From positions 1 through 64,000 of the forward strand of contig CALNZX010000002.1 in the NCBI GenBank assembly GCA_942491105.1: a DNA stretch of 64,000 nucleotides, given 5' to 3'. The stretch comes from JBBEAM01 sp942491105. Lineage in GTDB: Bacteria; Pseudomonadota; Alphaproteobacteria; Kiloniellales; DSM-21159. Position numbers and translations under genes: made by a program. Shown here piece after piece: positions 17,717 to 26,968 of this stretch. Under the pieces are notes generated by a model, which had not been told where the DNA came from, did no database searches, and worked only from the letters and a program-made list of their open reading frames with translations. Every line of letters begins with the position of its first letter. Positions within the stretch are counted from its first letter, which is position 1.

Positions 17717-18661
17717 ATGATGCTGCGGAAACGCATACTCGTTACCGGCGGAGCTGGATTCCTCGGCTCGCATCTCTGCGAACGCCTCCTTGAACAGGGG
17801 CATGACGTACTCTGCGTCGACAACTACTTCACGGGCACCAAGGACAACATCGCGCACCTGCTCGACAATCCGCACTTCGAGGTGCTGCGCCACGACGTAA
17901 CCTTTCCGCTCTACCTGGAAGTCGACGAGATTTACAATCTCGCCTGCCCGGCCTCGCCGATCCACTACCAGCACGATCCGGTGCAAACCACCAAGACCAG
18001 CGTGCATGGCGCGATCAACATGCTTGGCCTGGCCAAGCGCACCGGCGCCAAGATCTTCCAGGCCTCGACCAGCGAGGTCTACGGCGATCCTTCGCTGCAT
18101 CCGCAGCCCGAGCATTACAACGGCAACGTCAATCCGATCGGGCCGCGCGCCTGCTACGACGAGGGCAAGCGCTGCGCCGAGACGCTGTTCTTCGATTATC
18201 ACCGCCAGCACAATCTGCAGATTCGCGTCGGCCGCATCTTCAATACCTACGGCCCGCGTATGCACCCCAACGACGGACGCGTGGTCTCCAACTTCATCGT
18301 CCAGGCGCTGCGCGGCGAGCCCATCACCATCTACGGCAACGGCGCGCAGACCCGTTCCTTCTGCTACGTCGACGATCTGGTCACCGCCTTCATCAAGATG
18401 ATGGAGGCACCCGACGAGGTGACCGGCCCCATCAATCTCGGCAATCCTGGCGAGTTCTCGATCAAGGAGCTGGCCGAGATCGTCGTCGAGATGGTCGGAT
18501 CGGGCTCGCAGCTGATATACGAGGAGCTGCCGGTCGACGATCCGCTGCAGCGCCGCCCCGACATTACCCTGGCCAAGGAGAAACTCGGCTGGGAGCCGGA
18601 AGTGCCCCTCAGAAGCGGCTTGGAAAAGACGATCGACTATTTCCGCCGCCTGATGAATTGA
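17717..18661 (+). CDS. UDP-glucuronate decarboxylase (UDP-xylose synthase)
   Basis: 314 residues from ATG 17717 (a second ATG follows at once). LVTGGAGFLGSHLCE, VDNYFTGTKDNI, YNLACPASPIHYQ, FQASTSEVYGDP and GPRACYDEGKR (Tyr-x3-Lys) are diagnostic for UXS, which makes UDP-xylose from UDP-glucuronate. The polymer probably contains xylose. The UDP-glucose dehydrogenase that would supply UDP-glucuronate is not in this window. A long frame open upstream to 16916 is antisense to galE and not part of this gene. The methyltransferase gene follows after 4 bases. Confidence 0.93.
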   Translation: MMLRKRILVTGGAGFLGSHLCERLLEQGHDVLCVDNYFTGTKDNIAHLLDNPHFEVLRHDVTFPLYLEVDEIYNLACPASPIHYQHDPVQTTKTSVHGAINMLGLAKRTGAKIFQASTSEVYGDPSLHPQPEHYNGNVNPIGPRACYDEGKRCAETLFFDYHRQHNLQIRVGRIFNTYGPRMHPNDGRVVSNFIVQALRGEPITIYGNGAQTRSFCYVDDLVTAFIKMMEAPDEVTGPINLGNPGEFSIKELAEIVVEMVGSGSQLIYEELPVDDPLQRRPDITLAKEKLGWEPEVPLRSGLEKTIDYFRRLMN

Positions 18662-18665
18662 CCCG

Positions 18666-19406
18666 ATGACGGCGGCCATCGCCGAAACCCGCTGGCAGGA
18701 AGCGCAACACTCCGAAGCCTATTTCTGGGAGGGGCTGACGCTCGGCGTCCTGCTGCGCATCTGCGGCGACCTGCGCGCGCAAATCGATAAGCTGCCCGCC
18801 GAACGCCAAAGCACGCTGTTCGCTGGCAAGCGGGTGCTGGAGATCGGCTGCGGCCCTCTTGGGTTGGCCCTGCCTTGCTTCTCCCCGTCCGCCGGGGAGA
18901 TCGCCGAACTGGTCAAGCTCGACCCCCTGCCACGGCTAGACCTGGATCGTCTTCCCGCCGCCAAGGACCCGCTGGCCGAACCCTTCCTGAGCTGGGTCAA
19001 GGCGCGCGCCGGCCAAGGCCGCTACCTGCAGCTCAGCGGCGAGGCTTTCGAGGAACGGGAGTCCTTCGACACCGCGATCTCGCACAACGTGCTGGATCAC
19101 GTGCGCGACCCCGGCGCGATCCTCGACAATGCCTATGCCGCGCTCAAGCCCGGCGGCACGCTGCTGCTCTGGGTCGACTGCATGTCCTGGGCCGGCCGCT
19201 GGCGCTTCGAGCAGGTCGTCCGGCGCCGCCAGCCCGACAGCATTCTGGTCAAGGCGCATCCCTTTACCTTCCTGCCGCCGCAGATCGAAGCGCTGCTGCG
19301 GGATAGCGGGTTCCGCGATATCGAGGTCGAGGGCGCGCCACAAGGCGCGCGGCGCTGGTTCGCGCGGCAGACGCGGCCGCTGTTTATCGCCCGGAAACCG
19401 GCCTAG
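18666..19406 (+). CDS. class I SAM-dependent methyltransferase
   Basis: 246 residues. Motif I is VLEIGCGPLGLALPC; then FDTAISHNVLDHVRDPGAILDNAYAALKPGGTLLLWVD covers the later motifs of a class I Rossmann methyltransferase. It probably O-methylates a sugar of the repeat unit; the acceptor cannot be told. It is cotranscribed with the UDP-xylose synthase. Its TAG and the stop of the convergent polymerase gene share the palindrome CTAG at 19403-19406. Confidence 0.8.
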   Translation: MTAAIAETRWQEAQHSEAYFWEGLTLGVLLRICGDLRAQIDKLPAERQSTLFAGKRVLEIGCGPLGLALPCFSPSAGEIAELVKLDPLPRLDLDRLPAAKDPLAEPFLSWVKARAGQGRYLQLSGEAFEERESFDTAISHNVLDHVRDPGAILDNAYAALKPGGTLLLWVDCMSWAGRWRFEQVVRRRQPDSILVKAHPFTFLPPQIEALLRDSGFRDIEVEGAPQGARRWFARQTRPLFIARKPA

Positions 19407-20857
19407 CCGGATACAAGCCGCACCGGCTGTGGCCGCAAGCCTGGCCGTTGCCCCTGCGGCACCTGTGGCGCTTGGGGCGCCGCCGCCGCCCGATTGGCGC
19501 GATCCCGATTGATCCGCTGCAGGATTTCGGACTCCAAGAAGGGCAGCTTCATCAGCAAACCGATGTAGAACCAGTACAGGACGTTGGTCGGATCGATATC
19601 GAGGATGGCGCCCTTGGCGCTGTTGATCGCGATCAGGATGCAATAGGCGAGAACCGTCGCTCCGAAGGCCCGGAACAGAGGATGGATAAGCTGTTTGCGG
19701 GCTATGAAGACCGACCAGATCACCGTCACGAACAGGACCGTCACGACGATCAGGCCGGGGACACCGAACTCGACCACGGACTTGGCGAAAAAGCTTTCGA
19801 TCAGCGGCAGGCTCTCGTCCCCGGTCAGGGCATAGCGCGCCGGCCCCGTACTCATGCCGGTCCCCAGGCCCAGGGGATAGGATTGCAGGGAGTCCAGCAC
19901 CCCGCGCACGACGATGCTGCGCGAATAGCCAACCACCAGATCGCTGGTCGCGCCAAGCACCTGCAGAGGATCCAGCCCGGCGATGAACAGCGTGGTCAGC
20001 AGGAAGACAGGCAGCATGATCGCCGCGGCGATCGCGCCGGTCGCCCGGGCGTCGATGACGAAGACCAGGCCGATGATCAAGGGCAGCATGGCGATAGCCG
20101 AACGGGCGCCGGAGAGAAATCCCGCGGCGACGAGAATTCCCAAGATAATCCAGCCGCGCTTGCGCCAGCGGGGACTGGGGTCGGCCAGGGCCACCGTCAT
20201 CGCCGGCACCACCATGGCCAGCAGGAAGGAGAAGTACTGAGAAACGAAACTGAAGGTCGAGGGAATGCGGTAGAGATCGCCGCCGTAGGTGAAACCGCCG
20301 AAGTTCTGCGTCGCGGCGCGTGCCGCGGCGCCATAGAACATCGTCATCGTCGCCTGATAGCCGATGGTCGCGCTCATCGCCCACTGCAACAGGCCGATAC
20401 CGGCCGGAACCAGAGTGACCACGCTCAACAGACGCAGCGTGAAGAGCAGCCTGTCGAAGGAGGTCAGCCAGGCCGCGGAGATCACGATCAGCGGGATGTA
20501 CATCAGCCAGACCTTGAGCCCGATCAAGGCAACGAAGATGTTGAACAGCGAGGGATTGGCCGATTGCACCAGGGCGAGCAGGGTCAGGAGCGTGAGCGAA
20601 AGCACGATGGGCATCGGAATCCGCGCGCCGCGCAGCTGCCCCAGCCCGAACAGAAAGAAGCCGCCATAGAGCGGCATGACGAACAGCAAGTCCTTGAGCA
20701 GCGGGCCGAAGACCGACAGCGAGGTCGGTTTGAGCCAGAGGGAGATCGCGCCGGAAACCGGCAAAAACAGAAGCAGCCCGTAAAGCCCCAGCTGCCAGCG
20801 GAAGAAGCTGAGCATCGCCAGCGGCGCGGCGAGGATCATGAAGGCGAACTGAATCAC
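19403..20857 (-). CDS. polytopic membrane protein, O-antigen ligase/polymerase-like (Wzy candidate)
   Basis: 484 residues from GTG 20857, chosen because it forms a GTGA overlap with the stop of the upstream glycosyltransferase gene. A longer frame to 20920 would overlap that gene by 67 bases. About ten to twelve hydrophobic helices with a periplasmic-type loop (GVLDSLQSYPLGLGTGMSTGPARYAL) like the Wzy_C region. It is last in a leftward operon after a flippase and two GT4 genes, the expected place for the repeat-unit polymerase. Wzy proteins diverge greatly, so this rests on topology and context. Confidence 0.7.
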   Translation of the reverse strand: MIQFAFMILAAPLAMLSFFRWQLGLYGLLLFLPVSGAISLWLKPTSLSVFGPLLKDLLFVMPLYGGFFLFGLGQLRGARIPMPIVLSLTLLTLLALVQSANPSLFNIFVALIGLKVWLMYIPLIVISAAWLTSFDRLLFTLRLLSVVTLVPAGIGLLQWAMSATIGYQATMTMFYGAAARAATQNFGGFTYGGDLYRIPSTFSFVSQYFSFLLAMVVPAMTVALADPSPRWRKRGWIILGILVAAGFLSGARSAIAMLPLIIGLVFVIDARATGAIAAAIMLPVFLLTTLFIAGLDPLQVLGATSDLVVGYSRSIVVRGVLDSLQSYPLGLGTGMSTGPARYALTGDESLPLIESFFAKSVVEFGVPGLIVVTVLFVTVIWSVFIARKQLIHPLFRAFGATVLAYCILIAINSAKGAILDIDPTNVLYWFYIGLLMKLPFLESEILQRINRDRANRAAAAPQAPQVPQGQRPGLRPQPVRLVSG

Positions 20858-22107
20858 GTGGCTTGCCCAGGCAGCATGCGTTTCAGGATCCCATCGAGCG
20901 TTTCCCCATAACGCTGCCAAGTATAGGTTTCCGCGAGGCGCCGCGCACGCCCCGCCATCGCGGCGCGCAAATCCTCTTCGGAGCTTAGCCGCCGCACCGC
21001 CCCGGCAATTGCCTCGGGGTCGCGGATCGGCACCAGGAAGCCCTCTTCGCCGTCGCGGATGACCGTCCCGGTATTGTGGGTGACGATCGCCGGCAAACCG
21101 CTCGCCAGGGCTTCATAGACGGCCAGCGACGAACCTTCGTGCAGCGAGGGGTAGACGAAGACATCGGCGGCCTGGAACACCTCGTGAATGCGGTGATAGG
21201 GCTGGTTCGAAAGATGCCTGTAGTACCCGCGATAGGGCGCCAGCGCGGCCGGCGGCACCAGCATTTCCCCGACCAGGGTCAACTCCACCTCTTCCCGCGA
21301 GAGCAGCCGCATCGCTTCCAGCAGATAACGCAGTCCCTTGCGCTGATTGATCTGCCCGACATAGAGCAGGCGCAGCGGACCCTCCCGGCGCCGGGCGGCG
21401 GGCTGAAAGCGCGCGCTATCCACGCCGTAGGGCAGCAGCGCGATCCGCTCCGGCGCGACTCCAAGCTCCAGCAGGGTGTCGCGGACATAGGGCGAGGGCG
21501 CGAGAATTTGGTCGGCCAGCAAGACCTCGCGCCGGCGGGTTTCCAGGGCAAGCGGCGAGCGCCGCCCCGGAGGCGCGGTGGCGAAGGCGGGATCGCGCCG
21601 GTACTCTTCCTCCAGCAGCGCGCTGCCCGCGACATCGTGACCGATTACCTGATTGAGCAGCGTCGGAATGCCAAGGGCACGCGCGGCCTGGAAAATATGC
21701 TCGGCGGCGCCGTCGTTGCCGATCACCAGATCGGGCCGGCGCCGGGGCAGGATCCCGGCCATCCGCAGATCGAACCGCCGGTTGCGCCAATCGAGGATCC
21801 GCCGCCGCCATTCGGCCGGCGCGCCGCCCCGCGCCGCCAGCAGGTAGAGCGCTTCAGGCAGAGGATCGATGCGCACCCGCGCGGGATCGATCCCCGGCCC
21901 CTGGCGGCGCCGCAGTTCCTTCAGCAGGCGGGCGCCCAAACCGAAGGGCAGGGCGCCGAGAAGGCTCGTTCCACCGCCCCGGTAGTAGTAGCTGGTAAAG
22001 AAATCGCCGCCGTAGCCGCGCGCCTGCAGCTGCGCGACCTGGGCATAGGTGGTGTTGACCGCGCCGGGATGGCAGACATCGATCACGGGCCGCCGGGCGC
22101 CGGTCAT
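20854..22107 (-). CDS. glycosyltransferase family 4
   Basis: 417 residues. N-terminal donor-free domain, then a GT-B C-terminal half: LRLLYVGQINQRKGLRYLLEAM and ADVFVYPSLHEGSSLAVYEALASGLPAIVTHNTG with the E-x7-E motif. It adds a sugar to the lipid-linked repeat at the inner face of the membrane; donor and acceptor are not deducible. ATGA overlap with the gene upstream and GTGA with the gene downstream show tight translational coupling. Confidence 0.88.
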   Translation of the reverse strand: MTGARRPVIDVCHPGAVNTTYAQVAQLQARGYGGDFFTSYYYRGGGTSLLGALPFGLGARLLKELRRRQGPGIDPARVRIDPLPEALYLLAARGGAPAEWRRRILDWRNRRFDLRMAGILPRRRPDLVIGNDGAAEHIFQAARALGIPTLLNQVIGHDVAGSALLEEEYRRDPAFATAPPGRRSPLALETRRREVLLADQILAPSPYVRDTLLELGVAPERIALLPYGVDSARFQPAARRREGPLRLLYVGQINQRKGLRYLLEAMRLLSREEVELTLVGEMLVPPAALAPYRGYYRHLSNQPYHRIHEVFQAADVFVYPSLHEGSSLAVYEALASGLPAIVTHNTGTVIRDGEEGFLVPIRDPEAIAGAVRRLSSEEDLRAAMAGRARRLAETYTWQRYGETLDGILKRMLPGQAT

Positions 22108-23117
22108 GCCGCCGCCTCCTTCATGCGCTGGAGGATCGCGAGATAGCGGGCCACCACCGCCTTCTCGCTATGCCGCGCGAGATGCGCCGCGACGGCCTTG
22201 GGATCGCGCGCCGCCAGTCCGCCGCCGAGCGCGGCCCGCAGTTTCTCCGCCAGGGACTCGGCGCTGCCGCGCGCGAAGGTCGTGCCGCAGGGGCCGATGG
22301 CCTCGCCCAGTCCGCCGCCATCGGCGCCGATAACCACACAGCCGGAGGCCGCGCCTTCAAGGGCGACGATCCCGAAGGGCTCGCGAAAGCGCGACGGCAC
22401 GACGAGAACGCGGCAGCCATTGAGCGCCTCGACCAGGGCGCCGCCCGCGAGCATCCCGGCGAAGCGGACCTGCGCGCCAAGTCCGGCCTCGGCGATCTGT
22501 GTCTCCAGCGCCGGCCGCTCCGGCCCATCGCCGATCAGCAGCAGGCTCGGTTTTTCCCCCGCCGCGGCGAGTCGGCCCAGCGCGGCGATCAGCAGATCGA
22601 CTCCCTTGTCGCTGACCATGCGCGCCACGCAGCAAAGCTCGGTCTCCCGCCCGCTCTGCCCCAGGTCGCGAAACAGTTCGTCGCGGTAGCAGTTGGGGAG
22701 GATCTCGCTGGCACACGGCAGGCGTTCCGCGATGGCGCCGCTGATCGCGATATTGCGGCAGCCGCGCAGCGCCCAGCGCCGCAAGACCGCCTTCGGCGCA
22801 CGCGCCGGCTCGTCCGGCAGCCATGTCTGATGCACCACCGCCACCGGCCGGCGCGCCAGCAGGACGGGCAGCAGGAACCTCAAGCCAAAGCCGTTCAACA
22901 GCACCACCTCGCTGCGCCGGGCCGCCGCCCAGAGCGCGGGCAAGCTGGGGCGGCGTAGCACCCGGTAGGGCAAGGGCGCCTCGGTCTGCCCGCCGGTCAT
23001 GGTCGCCACCTCGACCTCATGCCCGGCCGTCCGGAAGCCACGGGCCAGGCAATCGGTCATCACCTCGATGCCGCCGAGACGGGGCAGGAAAACATGAGAC
23101 GCTATGAGAATCCGCAT
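22104..23117 (-). CDS. glycosyltransferase family 4
   Basis: 337 residues from ATG 23117 (MRILIASHVFLPRLGGIEV, a classic GT4 start). An open frame continues 62 codons upstream into the flippase gene but has no family similarity. The C-terminal domain shows LCCVARMVSDKGVDLLIAAL and VVPSRFREPFGIVALEGAASGCVVIG, the E-x7-E donor site. Starts 7 bases after the flippase stop and ends in an ATGA overlap with the next gene. Confidence 0.88.
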   Translation of the reverse strand: MRILIASHVFLPRLGGIEVMTDCLARGFRTAGHEVEVATMTGGQTEAPLPYRVLRRPSLPALWAAARRSEVVLLNGFGLRFLLPVLLARRPVAVVHQTWLPDEPARAPKAVLRRWALRGCRNIAISGAIAERLPCASEILPNCYRDELFRDLGQSGRETELCCVARMVSDKGVDLLIAALGRLAAAGEKPSLLLIGDGPERPALETQIAEAGLGAQVRFAGMLAGGALVEALNGCRVLVVPSRFREPFGIVALEGAASGCVVIGADGGGLGEAIGPCGTTFARGSAESLAEKLRAALGGGLAARDPKAVAAHLARHSEKAVVARYLAILQRMKEAAA

Positions 23118-23124
23118 CCCGGCC

Positions 23125-24435
23125 TCAGCGCAGCCGGGCGCGCAGCGCGGCGCGATAGTGGCGCAGCAGCGCGGCATCGTCGGCCGTCGGCAGGGCAAGC
23201 GCCGCCGGAGAGATCCCGAGAACGCCGGACAGCCGCAACAGCATGTAGAGCGGCGCCACCGCGTAGGCGATGGTGGCGGCCCAGGCCGCGCCGAGCAGGC
23301 CATGACTTGGCAGCAGCAGCGCGAAGGCCGGCGCCGCGGCGAGGAGGCTTAGGAACGCGCCTTGATTGACCACCGATAGCCGGTCATGCGCCTTGTACCC
23401 GAAGGACAGGCTGCCCGAGAGGCCCTGAAACACGGCGGCCAGCACCAGAACCCGCAGGACCGCACCCGCCGGCTCGAAGGCGGCGCCGAACAGCAGAACC
23501 AGCAGCCAGGGGCCGAGCAGCCAGAGTCCGATAGCCCCCGTCAAAAGAAGCGCGAGATTGAAACGGAAGTAGCGGCCGAACAGCGCCTGCTTGCCGGCTT
23601 CGCTGGCCTGGCTGGCGATCTTGGGAAAGGCGACCATGGAGAGCGTGCCCGACAGCATCTCCAGCGCCGAGGCCAGCGCCAGGGCGACGACATAGAGACC
23701 AAGATCGGCGGCCAGCAGGTAGAGCGAGATCAGCGCCTGGTCGATCCGCCGGGCGAGGATCTGACAGAGCGCCTGCAGATGCACCCGCGCCGCGTAGCCG
23801 AACACCTCCCGGGTCGGCAGCGCGGCCTTGGGCAGACTGCCCCGCATTTCGTGAAAGCCGGTGGGAACCAGGAACAAGCTGACGACCAGAGAGCTGGCCA
23901 GAAAAACCGCCATGGTATGCAGCACGGACACCGCGCCGGCGGACCACAGCGCGACAAGCGCCAGCAGATAGCAAAGCGGCTGCACCAGGCGCAGCAGATT
24001 CCACTGCAACAGCTTTTGCCGCCCGAGCAGGACCGCCATCAGCAGGTTGTTCACCAGATGCAGCGGCGTGGCGACCAGCAGGAAGGCGCGCGACAGGCCG
24101 ATCAGTTCTTCGTGCTCCGGGGTCAGTATCCAGGGCAGCAGGAACCAGCCGATGACCGCGGTGCCCAGCATCAGCAGGGCCCCCGGAACGACCGCCGCAA
24201 GGAAGACCGCTCTGCTGCGCGGCCCGGCCTGCTCCCGGGCGCGGGCGGTATGATAGATCACCGCCTGATCGAGGCCGCAGAAGCCGATCATCAGCATCAG
24301 ATTGGGCCAGAGCATGACGATCGCGAGTTCGCCGCGCCCCTCTGGCAGCAGCAAACGCGCCACCAGGACACCGGTCAGCAGATTGATGGCCTGAATCGTG
24401 CCCGTCGAGGCGAAGCTTTGGAGAAGATGCCGCAA
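23125..24435 (-). CDS. polysaccharide flippase (Wzx/MATE-like)
   Basis: 436 residues, about twelve membrane helices with a MATE/Wzx-like pattern: QAINLLTGVLVARLLLPEGRGELAIV, GFCGLDQAVIYHTAR, and LVLAAVFQGLSGSLSFGYKA. It would flip the finished undecaprenol-linked repeat to the periplasm for polymerisation. First gene of a leftward four-gene operon (flippase, GT4, GT4, polymerase). It is divergent from the GT gene at 24627; the 190-base gap must hold both promoters but I could not fix them. Confidence 0.85.
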   Translation of the reverse strand: MRHLLQSFASTGTIQAINLLTGVLVARLLLPEGRGELAIVMLWPNLMLMIGFCGLDQAVIYHTARAREQAGPRSRAVFLAAVVPGALLMLGTAVIGWFLLPWILTPEHEELIGLSRAFLLVATPLHLVNNLLMAVLLGRQKLLQWNLLRLVQPLCYLLALVALWSAGAVSVLHTMAVFLASSLVVSLFLVPTGFHEMRGSLPKAALPTREVFGYAARVHLQALCQILARRIDQALISLYLLAADLGLYVVALALASALEMLSGTLSMVAFPKIASQASEAGKQALFGRYFRFNLALLLTGAIGLWLLGPWLLVLLFGAAFEPAGAVLRVLVLAAVFQGLSGSLSFGYKAHDRLSVVNQGAFLSLLAAAPAFALLLPSHGLLGAAWAATIAYAVAPLYMLLRLSGVLGISPAALALPTADDAALLRHYRAALRARLR

Positions 24436-24626
24436 GAAACCCGCTTGAACCTCGGCTCGTCGCTGCGCGCCGGGCAGACACCGCGCCGCCGGACTGCCGC
24501 CCCGCCGCTAGGTTGTTGCCCCTGGAGCGGAATATACTGCTTTTTTTCGTGCTTTGTTGAGGCTTTTGGCTTCGTCCCGCGCTTTGTTACCCTGGGCTTT
24601 CACGCTTCTTTCCCGAACGGGTGCCT

Positions 24627-25703
24627 ATGAAAATCCTCTTTGCGGCCGGCGGCTTCTCCAGCGGAGGGATCGCGGACTACAGCAAACTCCTGGCCGGAGA
24701 ACTGCGCGCGCGTGGGCAGGAGGTGGATTTTCTGCCCTTGAGCGGGCCGGAAACCGCCGCCGAAGGCGCGGCACGGGGGGCGCGGGACAAGATCGCAGCC
24801 TTCCGCCCCGACTGGATATCCCTGCAGTTCAATCCCTTCGCGCTGCAGCCGCGCGGTCTGCTCTGGTCCAAGCGGCGCGCGCTGGCGGCGCTGCTGCGCG
24901 GCCAGAAGCTGCATGTCATGGTGCATGAGGTCTGGCTCGGCATCGCCGACCAGCGCGGCTGGAAGCCACGGCTGATCGGCGCGCTCCAGAAACCGGCGGT
25001 GACCGGCCTGCTGCGCGATCTGCGGCCCCGCCTGATCCACACCAGCAATCCCTACTATCAGGATGTTCTCGGCCGCAGCGGCCTGAAAGCCGAGCTGCTG
25101 CCGCTCTTCGGCAACGTTCCGCCGCTGCCCGGCGACACCGCCGCGCGGCGAGACCTGCTCGGCGCAGACGCGCGGGAGGATGTGTTCCGCCTCGGCCTGT
25201 TCAGCGGTCAGATCGGCGCGCGCCTGCCCGCCAGTCTGATCGGCGCGCTGCACGACCACGCCGCGGCCAGAGGGCAGCGCCTGGCCGTGATCTCCGCGGG
25301 GCGGGCGGCGGGCATCGACGCGCTCTTCGCCGCCTGGCGCAACTGCTACCCCGAGGTTTCCTTCAACATCCTCGGCGAGCGCCCGCAGCAGGAGCTCTCG
25401 CAGTTCATGCAGGCGATGGACGCGGCGCTGACCCATTACCCCTACTACCTCTGCGGCAAGAGCGGGGTGGCCGCCGCCTGGCTGGAGCATGGCGTGCCCC
25501 TGCTGACCACCTGGGGCGATCTGACGCCGGGCGTGGCGCCGGTGCCGTCCGATGTGATGGCCCTGCTGCGCAGGCCGGAGGAACCCTTGGCCGGCTTCCT
25601 CGCGCGCCAGGGCGCGCGGCGGCCGCGCGGACATCGCCTGCCCGAGGTCGCGGATCAGCTGATCGCGGAGTTGGCGGCGGCAAGCCAGGCCTCGAAATCG
25701 TAG
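24627..25703 (+). CDS. glycosyltransferase-like protein
   Basis: 358 residues from ATG 24627; a GTG two codons upstream is possible. It begins MKILFAAGGFSSGGIADYSKLLAGEL, a GT4-style start, and contains HVMVHEVWLG, RLIHTSNPYYQDVL and, near the end, YYLCGKSGVAAAWLEHGVPLLTTWGD, where a donor-site loop would lie. The usual E-x7-E is not plain, so it is a divergent GT-B member. It overlaps the convergent beta-propeller gene by 49 bases at the 3' end. Confidence 0.65.
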   Translation: MKILFAAGGFSSGGIADYSKLLAGELRARGQEVDFLPLSGPETAAEGAARGARDKIAAFRPDWISLQFNPFALQPRGLLWSKRRALAALLRGQKLHVMVHEVWLGIADQRGWKPRLIGALQKPAVTGLLRDLRPRLIHTSNPYYQDVLGRSGLKAELLPLFGNVPPLPGDTAARRDLLGADAREDVFRLGLFSGQIGARLPASLIGALHDHAAARGQRLAVISAGRAAGIDALFAAWRNCYPEVSFNILGERPQQELSQFMQAMDAALTHYPYYLCGKSGVAAAWLEHGVPLLTTWGDLTPGVAPVPSDVMALLRRPEEPLAGFLARQGARRPRGHRLPEVADQLIAELAAASQASKS

Positions 25704-26968
25704 ACATAGAGCTGCCGGCTGCCCTCGTGCAGCGATTCGACGGTCAGCCGGCGGCCGCTGAAGTCCCACTTGGGATGCAGGTCGCAGCGCCAGCCGCTGC
25801 TGACGTAGTCCGGCAGGGAGGCGAAGCGCCCGAGCCGCGTCCCGGCCCCGGACTCCATATCGAAGAGAAGCAGGTCCTGACAGAACTCCGCGTCCTCGTA
25901 GGTGTCGGTCACGAACATACGCGGCCGGGCCGGATTGAAGCTGGGGTGGCCGTCGCGGGTCAGCGCGGCTTGGCCGATCCGCCGTGCCGCGGCAGCTTCC
26001 CGGTCGTCCAGCAGCAGGTAGCCCTGCCCCGAGGCCAAACGCGCCATGGCCGGGCGGCCGGCCACGATCCGGTGGTACAGCGGCAGGATCGGCCGCAGCA
26101 GCAGCCGGGTCAGCGAGCGCGAGCGGCGCAGCGCCATCACCGACCCCGCCGGCGCGGCCCAGGCCAGGAGCGTTGCGTCGTCGGCCCAGCAGACATGGGT
26201 CGTCTTGCCGCTGTCGAGCACCAGGCGCAGATCGCCGCCATCGGCGGCCGCGGTGAACAGCCGGGTATAGATGCCGCCGTCCTCCAGGGTCCAGCGGTGC
26301 AGGAAACAGAACCGCGTGCCGCCCGGGTTGAACATCACATGTTCGAGCGAATGGACGCCGCCGCGCATCGAGGTCAGCGGGCGGTGTTCCAACAGGGCCG
26401 CGATCTCGAGAATCCTGGTGACGCCGCCGCTGTCCAGGTCGAGGCTCCAGATGCCATCGCCTTGCCAGAGCGCGCCGGTTTTCTCCGGCGGCGGCGTCAG
26501 CGCGTAGCCATAGGCGTCGCGGACGTGGCTGGTGCGCGCGAAGTCCGGCGCCAGGGCGCGCCTGCCGCCGGGGTGCACGCTATAGACCGCCATGGGCAGG
26601 GCGCGGCTTTCGCCGCTTTCCAGAGTCAGAACGCGGCAGATCGGCTGGTCGCCGTCGAGATCGTTGAAAAGAATCTGACTGCCGAAATCCGGGCCGCGCC
26701 ACTGCAGCATGGCGCCCTGCTGCCAGTTGAAGGCGCGCGTTTCGGCCAGCGGCCGGAACCCGCCGCCCTCCAGCGGAAAGTATCCGAGCTCCGCCGTTTC
26801 CCCTTTGCGCGGCAGACGCCCATCGAAGGCCACCCGCTGCGCCAGCAGACGCCCACCGCCGGCATCCAGCGGCGACTTGTCGTAATAGCCGAAGGCATGG
26901 CTGCCCGGCGGCGTGCTGCGGAAGATCAGGAAATCTTCCAGCTTGGGCTGCGCGTCGGTCAGGCTCAT
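25655..26968 (-). CDS. beta-propeller-like protein of unknown function
   Basis: 437 residues, no signal peptide or membrane helix. Repeated blades resemble TolB/oligogalacturonate-lyase-type propellers: YSVHPGGRRALAPDF, HVMFNPGGTRFCFLHRW, HPSFNPARPRMFVTDTYED, DLHPKWDFSGRRLTVESLHEGSRQLYVYD. The family probably binds or cleaves a sugar polymer or acts on an activated sugar in the cytoplasm. Its place last in the asnB-methyltransferase-GT4-GT4 operon ties it to polysaccharide synthesis. ATGA overlap with the upstream gene. Confidence 0.55.
   Translation of the reverse strand: MSLTDAQPKLEDFLIFRSTPPGSHAFGYYDKSPLDAGGGRLLAQRVAFDGRLPRKGETAELGYFPLEGGGFRPLAETRAFNWQQGAMLQWRGPDFGSQILFNDLDGDQPICRVLTLESGESRALPMAVYSVHPGGRRALAPDFARTSHVRDAYGYALTPPPEKTGALWQGDGIWSLDLDSGGVTRILEIAALLEHRPLTSMRGGVHSLEHVMFNPGGTRFCFLHRWTLEDGGIYTRLFTAAADGGDLRLVLDSGKTTHVCWADDATLLAWAAPAGSVMALRRSRSLTRLLLRPILPLYHRIVAGRPAMARLASGQGYLLLDDREAAAARRIGQAALTRDGHPSFNPARPRMFVTDTYEDAEFCQDLLLFDMESGAGTRLGRFASLPDYVSSGWRCDLHPKWDFSGRRLTVESLHEGSRQLYVYDFEAWLAAANSAIS

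Noticed and set aside
26965..26968. Short gaps and overlaps as possible frameshifts in the glycosyltransferase operons
   Set aside because: They are normal ATGA couplings; both proteins are complete on each side.
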